Shown here one piece after another: positions 57,902 to 64,000 of a DNA stretch of 64,000 bases. Both the position numbers and the translations under genes were made by a program. Within the stretch, counting starts at the first letter, position 1. Every line of letters begins with the position of its first letter. The notes under the pieces were generated by a model. The model was not told the DNA's origin and did no database searches. It saw only the letters and a list, made by a program, of their open reading frames with translations. The stretch spans positions 3,677,501 through 3,741,500 of the forward strand of contig NZ_CP025938.1 in assembly GCF_002893765.1 (NCBI RefSeq). The letters are read 5' to 3'. Origin of the DNA: Tamlana carrageenivorans. GTDB lineage: Bacteria > Bacteroidota > Bacteroidia > Flavobacteriales > Flavobacteriaceae.

Positions 57902-60169
57902 TTAGGCATTTTGCTTTTTAATTAAGTTCAATGCAGACCCCTCATTATACCAGGCAATTTGCGCATCATTATAAGTATGGTTTAACAAGATCGTATCTTT
58001 AGAATTATCGGAATGGACAATTTCTAAAGTTAAAGGCTTTTCTGGTGCAAATTCATTTAAATCTAAAAAGTTAAATGTATCGTCTTCTTTAATTAAATCG
58101 TAATCCGATTCATTTGCAAAAGTTAAACCTAACATCCCTTGTTTTTTCAAGTTTGTTTCATGAATACGCGCAAAAGATTTTACAATAACAGCGGCCACAC
58201 CTAAATGTCGTGGTTCCATAGCTGCATGCTCACGCGAAGAGCCTTCACCGTAATTGTGATCACCAACCACTATCGATTTTACCCCAGCAGCTTTGTATGC
58301 CCTTGCTGTGTCTGGAACACCAGCATAATCACCAGTTAGTTGATTCTTAACAAAATTAGTCTTCTTGTTGAAGGCATTAACTGCTCCAATTAAACAATTG
58401 TTAGAAATGTTATCTAGATGTCCGCGGAATCGCAACCAAGGACCTGCCATGGATATGTGATCTGTAGTACATTTACCGAAGGCCTTTATTAATAATTTCG
58501 CGCCCATAATGTTATTTCCTAAAGGTTCGAAAGGTGTTAACAATTGTAGTCTTTCCGAATCCTCGTTGACCACAACCTCCACATGACTTCCATCTGCTTC
58601 GGGCTCTATATACCCGTTATCTTCAACAGCAAATCCTTTTGGAGGTAATTCCCAACCTGTAGGTTCGTCGAACATGACTTCTTCGCCATTTTCATTTATT
58701 AATTTATCTGTAATCGGATTAAAATCTAAGCGACCAGCAATCGCAATGGCAGCGGTTATCTCGGGAGAGGCTACAAAGGCATGTGTATTTGGATTTCCAT
58801 CGGCACGTTTAGCGAAATTCCTATTAAAAGAATGTACGATACTATTTTTAGGTGCATTTTTCGGATCGCTATATCTCGCCCATTGGCCAATACATGGTCC
58901 ACAAGCATTTGTAAAAATTTTGGCATCTAGATTTTCAAAAACTTGAAGAATCCCGTCACGTTCGGCGGTATATCTCACTTGCTCCGATCCTGGGTTTATA
59001 CCTAGTTCAGACTTCATTTTCAAACCTTTATCTAAGGCTTGTTGAGCTATAGAAGATGCTCTTGACAAATCCTCATAAGATGAATTGGTACAAGACCCTA
59101 TTAAGCCCCATTCCACTTTTATAGGCCATTTATTGGCTTTAGCTTTTTCGGTCATGGAAGCACCAACTTCAGTAGATAAATCTGGCGTAAAAGGTCCGTT
59201 TAATAGCGGTCCTAATTCAGATAAATTAATTTCAATAACTTCATCAAAAAACTGCTCTGGATTATTATAAACTTCAGGGTCACCTGTTAAATGTTCTTTA
59301 ACCTTATTTGCAGCGTCGGCAATATCGGCACGATCTGTAGCACGCAAATAGCGCTCCATGGACTCATCGTAACCAAATGTAGAAGTGGTTGCTCCTATTT
59401 CGGCTCCCATATTACAAATGGTTCCTTTTCCTGTACAAGACATAGCCGTTGCTCCAGGTCCGAAATACTCTACAATAGCACCTGTCCCTCCTTTAACGGT
59501 AAGAATTTCAGCAACTTTTAAAATAACATCTTTTGGAGCCGTCCAACCAGATAATTTCCCAGTTAATTTCACTCCTATTAATTTCGGAAATTTTAATTCC
59601 CAAGCCATACCTGCCATCACATCTACCGCATCGGCACCACCAACACCAATAGCGACCATACCTAAACCTCCCGCATTAACCGTATGAGAATCGGTGCCAA
59701 TCATCATACCACCAGGAAAGGCATAGTTTTCTAGAACGACTTGATGAATAATTCCTGCTCCAGGTTTCCAAAAACCAATACCATATTTATTTGATACCGA
59801 TTCTAAGAAATTAAAAACTTCACTACTTACGCTATTAGCATGTTTTAAGTCTTTTTCAGCACCATCTTTAGCCTGGATAAGGTGATCGCAATGTACCGTA
59901 GTTGGCACGGCGACTTTAGTTTTTCCTGCTTGCATAAATTGCAATAAAGCCATCTGCGCTGTCGCATCTTGACAAGCAATTCTATCTGGCGCAAAATTTA
60001 CATAGTCCTTACCTCTACCAAAGGCCTTGGTAGGCGTACCATCCCAAAGATGGGCATATAAAATCTTTTCTGAAAGCGTTAACGGTTTACCAACAATTTC
60101 GCGAGCTTTATTTACGCGTACTGCCATATTTTCGTAAACACCTTTTATCCTGTCTATATCAAATGCCAT
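57902..60169 (-). CDS. acnA: Aconitate hydratase
   Basis: 755 aa, the mitochondrial-type aconitase length. The iron-sulphur cluster cysteines are in WGLIGSCTNSSYEDLSRASS near 357 and TNACGPCIGQWARYS near 420; GEGSSREHAAMEPRHLGVAA near 645 belongs to the swivelling C-terminal domain. It isomerises citrate and isocitrate in the TCA cycle. Motifs intact. Preceded by no partner, ended by a strong terminator. The Crp/Fnr regulator downstream is on the same strand but has its own start after the terminator. Confidence 0.95.
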   Translation of the reverse strand: MAFDIDRIKGVYENMAVRVNKAREIVGKPLTLSEKILYAHLWDGTPTKAFGRGKDYVNFAPDRIACQDATAQMALLQFMQAGKTKVAVPTTVHCDHLIQAKDGAEKDLKHANSVSSEVFNFLESVSNKYGIGFWKPGAGIIHQVVLENYAFPGGMMIGTDSHTVNAGGLGMVAIGVGGADAVDVMAGMAWELKFPKLIGVKLTGKLSGWTAPKDVILKVAEILTVKGGTGAIVEYFGPGATAMSCTGKGTICNMGAEIGATTSTFGYDESMERYLRATDRADIADAANKVKEHLTGDPEVYNNPEQFFDEVIEINLSELGPLLNGPFTPDLSTEVGASMTEKAKANKWPIKVEWGLIGSCTNSSYEDLSRASSIAQQALDKGLKMKSELGINPGSEQVRYTAERDGILQVFENLDAKIFTNACGPCIGQWARYSDPKNAPKNSIVHSFNRNFAKRADGNPNTHAFVASPEITAAIAIAGRLDFNPITDKLINENGEEVMFDEPTGWELPPKGFAVEDNGYIEPEADGSHVEVVVNEDSERLQLLTPFEPLGNNIMGAKLLIKAFGKCTTDHISMAGPWLRFRGHLDNISNNCLIGAVNAFNKKTNFVKNQLTGDYAGVPDTARAYKAAGVKSIVVGDHNYGEGSSREHAAMEPRHLGVAAVIVKSFARIHETNLKKQGMLGLTFANESDYDLIKEDDTFNFLDLNEFAPEKPLTLEIVHSDNSKDTILLNHTYNDAQIAWYNEGSALNLIKKQNA

Positions 60170-60318
60170 AAAATTTGTTTTAATATTGGGTTAATTAAAT
60201 ATTACAATATACGAAATAAAGAAAGATTATTAAAGAAGCTTCCTTTGCTTTATCGAAACCACTTTTAACGGTATTACTTAACTATTTGACGCTCTTTATT
60301 TTAAAACATAAGACTTGC

Positions 60319-62667
60319 CTATTTCACACGGATTCTTTTAACAATACTATTCCCGTTTTCATCTAAGGCAGTAACCATACGATATCCTGAAGTTAAATTG
60401 ATGGCTAATTCATTAAAATTTTGGGTTACCTTTAAAAATTGATCATCCAAATACCAATAAATTTGTGCTTCCGGGTTGGTATGGACTATTTTAAAAATAA
60501 TTTTATTTCTTTCTCCTGAAATGCCCTTAGGTACAATTATGGTATTGGTATTTAACGGCTCTGTGAACGCCATTACAGGCGTTTCTTCACCTTCACAGCC
60601 CATTTTTAAAGGCGGTAAATATTTATAATCGGCATGATTAGTTTTATAATACCAAGCCATTAATGGAGGTAGTACAAATTGTGAGGTTTTAACCATATCA
60701 TCTATTCTTTCACACGAAGCGTTAACTCTATAGGTACAATCTTGGTTTAAATAAACCAGCTTATGATACATACACAAGCCACTATCCAATCCATTTACAG
60801 GGATTTGTTTAATCGTATCCGGACAAATATCTGAGGCTAGCTGCCCGCTTTTATCACAAACCTTGGCTTCTACCAAATCGTCTATGGGTTTTAAAAACCA
60901 TGCTGATTTTGGCAAAGCATCGAACACATCAAACATTACTGGGGCTGCTGCAGAAACTCCCGTTAACCCAGGCCTACCTTCACCATCTGCATTTCCAACC
61001 CATACCCCAACGACATAATTTGATGTTAACCCCACACTCCAAGCATCCCGATTACCAAAACTGGTTCCTGTTTTCCAGGCGATTTCTTGAGCCGACTCAA
61101 AATAACGCCATGAATTATCATCACTAGGTCTATTTAGTTCTTTCATCGCTTCAAAACCATAATAAATACTGCCAGCATTAAAAACAGCCTTATCAAAATT
61201 TAATTTTCCTAAATTAGCATGAGATTCACTGGAAAAACCAGACTTTTGAAATTCATTGGTGTAATACTGACTCGAATTTTCATTAAAATGATTTAAGGTT
61301 CCTGCCAAGTTGCCATAAGCATTGCATATATCCCATAAACTTGATTCACTACCTCCAAGAATTATTGACAACCCATAATGATCTGCACCTTTATTTATAT
61401 GGGACAATTCTAATTTTTGTAACACATCATAAAATCTGGTCAAACCAAAATCCTGCAACATCCTTACTGCAGGTATATTTAGTGATCTAGCAAGCGCTTC
61501 TTTAGCTGAAACAGCCCCCAAATATTTAAGACTAAAATTTTCTGGCTTATAATTTCCAATCGTAGTTGGAACATCTGCTAATAATGTTTCTGGCAATAAC
61601 TCACCAGTATCTAGCATAGCCATATATAAAAGTGGTTTTAAAACACTACCTGTACTTCTTGGTGCGAGAATAATATCAACATCTTTTTGGTGCTGGTTTT
61701 TTGTATTTGTATTTCCTATATAGCTAAGCACTTTTTTACTTTTTACATCCAAAATTAACACAGCCATATTGTGAATACCATTTTGTGTTAGCTGCTTATG
61801 ATGCCTGTTGACAATTTGAAGCGTTAATTCTTGGAAATGCGTATTTATAGTGCTAATAACACGTTCTCCTTGTTGGGTTTTTGCTATTTTTTGCAATAAA
61901 TGCGGAGCTATTTGTGGCAACTTTTGAGGTTTCGTTGGCACAGGTTCTTCAATGGATAATTCATAGGTGGTTTGATCGATGACTCCGGAGTCAAATAATT
62001 TCTTTAATAATGCATTTCTTTTATTAATAAGTTGGTTAGAATTTTTTCCAGGATAAAGTAAATTAGGTGCATTGGGTAATACAGCCAATAACGCACACTG
62101 CCCCCAAGATAGTTTATGCGGAGATGTTTTAAAATAGCGCCAGGATGCCGCTTCTAAGCCCACAACATTGCCGCCATATGGAGCGTTTGAAACGTAGGTG
62201 TTTAAAATGGTTACTTTTGAATCTCTTAACTCCAATCGGGTGGATAGGATAATTTCTATAACTTTTTCAAAATAAGATCTGGGTTGATTTTTTCGTGATA
62301 ATCGGATAACTTGCTGCGTAATTGTACTCCCTCCTCTAACAACTTTGCCTGCTTTTAGGTTGGCCTGAAAAGCCTTAACCATTGACACAGGATTAAAACC
62401 AGGATGCCTATAAAAATAGGCATCTTCAAAGGTTGTAATGCAATGTTTAAATTTATCAGGTACCGAATCTAACTTCGGAAAACGCCATTGCCCATCATTT
62501 GCAATTAAAGCCCCGAGCAACTCCCCATTACGACTTTCTAAAATTGTAGAAGTTGGACTGTCAAATAATTTATTTGGTAAACAAAAGACATACGCTATAA
62601 GGACCACCAGTGAAACTAGTACTTTAAATTTATTCTTAATCAAAAAATATTTGATACGCCTTAACAT
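60319..62667 (-). CDS. pbpC: Penicillin-binding protein 1C
   Basis: 782 aa. An N-terminal membrane anchor (FKVLVSLVVLIAYVFCLPN), the transglycosylase domain with EDAYFYRHPGFNPVSM near 100 and GGSTITQQVIRL, then the transpeptidase with SxxK (RSTGSVLKPLLYM), SxN (ARSLNIPAVRML) and KTGTSFGNRDAWSVG, and the C-terminal PBP1C domain with Cys-rich loops (KVCDKSGQLASDICPDTIK). A peptidoglycan polymerase, probably for envelope repair. Starts 3 bp after the alpha-2-macroglobulin gene, the classic pairing of the two. Confidence 0.94.
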   Translation of the reverse strand: MLRRIKYFLIKNKFKVLVSLVVLIAYVFCLPNKLFDSPTSTILESRNGELLGALIANDGQWRFPKLDSVPDKFKHCITTFEDAYFYRHPGFNPVSMVKAFQANLKAGKVVRGGSTITQQVIRLSRKNQPRSYFEKVIEIILSTRLELRDSKVTILNTYVSNAPYGGNVVGLEAASWRYFKTSPHKLSWGQCALLAVLPNAPNLLYPGKNSNQLINKRNALLKKLFDSGVIDQTTYELSIEEPVPTKPQKLPQIAPHLLQKIAKTQQGERVISTINTHFQELTLQIVNRHHKQLTQNGIHNMAVLILDVKSKKVLSYIGNTNTKNQHQKDVDIILAPRSTGSVLKPLLYMAMLDTGELLPETLLADVPTTIGNYKPENFSLKYLGAVSAKEALARSLNIPAVRMLQDFGLTRFYDVLQKLELSHINKGADHYGLSIILGGSESSLWDICNAYGNLAGTLNHFNENSSQYYTNEFQKSGFSSESHANLGKLNFDKAVFNAGSIYYGFEAMKELNRPSDDNSWRYFESAQEIAWKTGTSFGNRDAWSVGLTSNYVVGVWVGNADGEGRPGLTGVSAAAPVMFDVFDALPKSAWFLKPIDDLVEAKVCDKSGQLASDICPDTIKQIPVNGLDSGLCMYHKLVYLNQDCTYRVNASCERIDDMVKTSQFVLPPLMAWYYKTNHADYKYLPPLKMGCEGEETPVMAFTEPLNTNTIIVPKGISGERNKIIFKIVHTNPEAQIYWYLDDQFLKVTQNFNELAINLTSGYRMVTALDENGNSIVKRIRVK

Positions 62668-62670
62668 CCT

Positions 62671-64000
62671 TTACTTCGTTACTTCAACCCATTGCCCCTC
62701 TGCACGGGTAAAATAATTTTGATCATACATGGCCTCTGCCTGTAACCCTGGTAAATAATAACTCCCCAAATACGATGCATTTAATAACACTTTAAACCTT
62801 TTTGTTTGATTCGGATTTAAGTCGAAATAAAAATTAACACGATCATCTCTAATATCTTCATGGGTGATTTGAGAATTTAAACTTGCTCCCGTATTAAATC
62901 GTGTATTAATAATTTCCCATCCTGAAGGAAAAAGAGCTTTTAACGCCACGTTATCTATTTTAGCTGAAGTTAGATTCGTTAATGTGATATGGGCTACAAA
63001 GTTTGTTCCTTGGCTGATGCTAGTAATATCTATATGATTTTCAGATTTATCTGTAAAAGTTATTTCTGAAGTCAAGTTATTATGAATAACCTTTTCACTT
63101 CCAATAGGTAATATCCCCATATTAAGTAGTCTTACATAAATAACATTATCATTTTTATTTTCAATTTTAAAGGTATTATGTTCCTTATTAATTTTAATAC
63201 CCTCAAGTATTAAGGCTTTATCTGCTTTAACAGATTGCATTTTTTGCCTGTTAAAACTGTACGTTAAGTCAATACCCTTATTCCCGACATAATTGGCGTA
63301 TTTGGACATGGCCAGAAGACAATATGCCGTCGTTTGAGTACTCATATACTGATTACCAGATAATTCGGTTGCTAAAATATCTGCAATAGTTTTGGCTTTT
63401 AATTGTTCATCTAAAAGCATATACGTTTCTAAAATCATTGCTAAATTTCGCTGTTTAGAGCCATAATTTGTTTCACTTATATCCATACTGTCCAAAGCTT
63501 GATGAATATCAAAATCTCCAATTAATTCTTTAGCAACGCTATGTTTCCCTGATAAAGCATAAGCTGCGGCTAATCGTAATTTCGACACATCATTTAATGT
63601 ATTTTGAATGGCCAATTCACGAAATCTATTCATAGAATATTTGTCTGGTTCCTGAGCCAATGCCAGCGTATACAGTCGATAAGCCTGAGCCAATTGATTA
63701 TCTGACTCACTCCAACGCTTCGCTTCCTTTTCTTGGTAGTCTATCCATCTCGTTTTGAAATCCAAAGGAAGTACAAATCCCTTTTTCTCAGCTTCCAAAA
63801 AGAAATGCCCAACATAGCTAGTAGCCCAATCATCTGCAAAACTCTGACCTTGCCAATATGAAAAGCCACCATCGGCCTTTTGGAATTTAGATAACTTATC
63901 TATGGCTATTTGAATGTTTGTTTGAGTTTCATCTTTCTTGGCATCCGAAATTTTAAAAATATCATTAATAAATAACTGCGGAAAAGCAGCAGATGTTGTT
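62671..64000 (-). CDS. Alpha-2-macroglobulin family protein, C-terminal part
   Basis: Open frame to the right edge, at least 443 aa; the first Met-like codon at 63798 is internal, as sequence before it (SYWQGQSFADDWATSYVGHF) is typical of the family's alpha-helical thioester-linked domain. LAAAYALSGKHSVAKELIG is TED repeats; the end (MYDQNYFTRAEGQWVEVTK) is the receptor-binding-like end. Bacterial homologues are periplasmic protease traps that act with PBP1C, located next door. The thioester site, if present, is outside the window. Confidence 0.9.
   Translation of the reverse strand, partial: TTSAAFPQLFINDIFKISDAKKDETQTNIQIAIDKLSKFQKADGGFSYWQGQSFADDWATSYVGHFFLEAEKKGFVLPLDFKTRWIDYQEKEAKRWSESDNQLAQAYRLYTLALAQEPDKYSMNRFRELAIQNTLNDVSKLRLAAAYALSGKHSVAKELIGDFDIHQALDSMDISETNYGSKQRNLAMILETYMLLDEQLKAKTIADILATELSGNQYMSTQTTAYCLLAMSKYANYVGNKGIDLTYSFNRQKMQSVKADKALILEGIKINKEHNTFKIENKNDNVIYVRLLNMGILPIGSEKVIHNNLTSEITFTDKSENHIDITSISQGTNFVAHITLTNLTSAKIDNVALKALFPSGWEIINTRFNTGASLNSQITHEDIRDDRVNFYFDLNPNQTKRFKVLLNASYLGSYYLPGLQAEAMYDQNYFTRAEGQWVEVTK

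Overview
The window comes from a low-GC Bacteroidota genome, most likely a marine or aquatic member of the Flavobacteriaceae. Signs of this are type IX secretion (T9SS) sorting domains, TAnnTTTG-type promoter boxes, type III glutamine synthetase (GlnN) beside a short beta-Grasp glutamine synthetase, DUF3078, DUF4197 and Lacal_2735-like small proteins, an IcmF-type fused mutase and a B12-dependent ribonucleotide reductase.

Left part (1 to about 25,235) is accessory DNA that reads as an integron-like array of gene cassettes. Thirteen complete sites and one truncated site of about 130-200 bp separate short gene blocks, and nearly all cassette genes point right (+). Each site is AAC + left arm (about GTGTATAATTAATGGC) + variable centre with its own hairpin + right arm (about GCCACTAATTATACAC) + GTT. 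Each cassette starts with GTT plus seven cassette-specific bases, and ends with the reverse complement of those ten bases, as expected of excisable circular cassettes. Almost all mismatches between arms are A opposite C on the + strand, which become T-G wobbles on the - strand, so the bottom strand folds better, as with integron attC sites. No integrase is in the window; if this is an integron it should lie to the left. Cargo: a secreted ubiquitin with a T9SS tail, a MazEF pair, a lipoprotein toxin candidate with a candidate immunity gene, small membrane and lipoproteins, four tandem-repeat cassettes with 5, 4, 3 and 2 repeat units, a T9SS protein, a ParDE pair, a six-gene block including a DnaJ-domain protein, a decayed metallopeptidase, and an AAA ATPase with DUF4143. 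The array is peppered with insertion sequences: two IS982-family, three IS30-family and one IS256-family copy. The IS256 element cuts the last site and marks the boundary with the core chromosome.

Right part (25,245 to 64,000) is ordinary chromosome with no cassette sites: a TIGR01777 epimerase, mnmD, ilvE, two MazG-type pyrophosphohydrolases, a DPP III-type peptidase, YpdA-type reductase, Lrp and Crp/Fnr regulators, icmF, purU, a BtuF-like binding protein, pyrF, prfA, nrdJ, purM, glnN and a second glutamine synthetase, a CaCA antiporter, aconitase, pbpC and the C-terminal part of an alpha-2-macroglobulin. Intrinsic terminators close most of the transcription units. No rRNA, tRNA or CRISPR array was seen.

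The two observations most worth following are the cassette system itself, with its strand-asymmetric sites and 10-bp cassette-specific ends, and the surface-targeted bacterial ubiquitin it carries.
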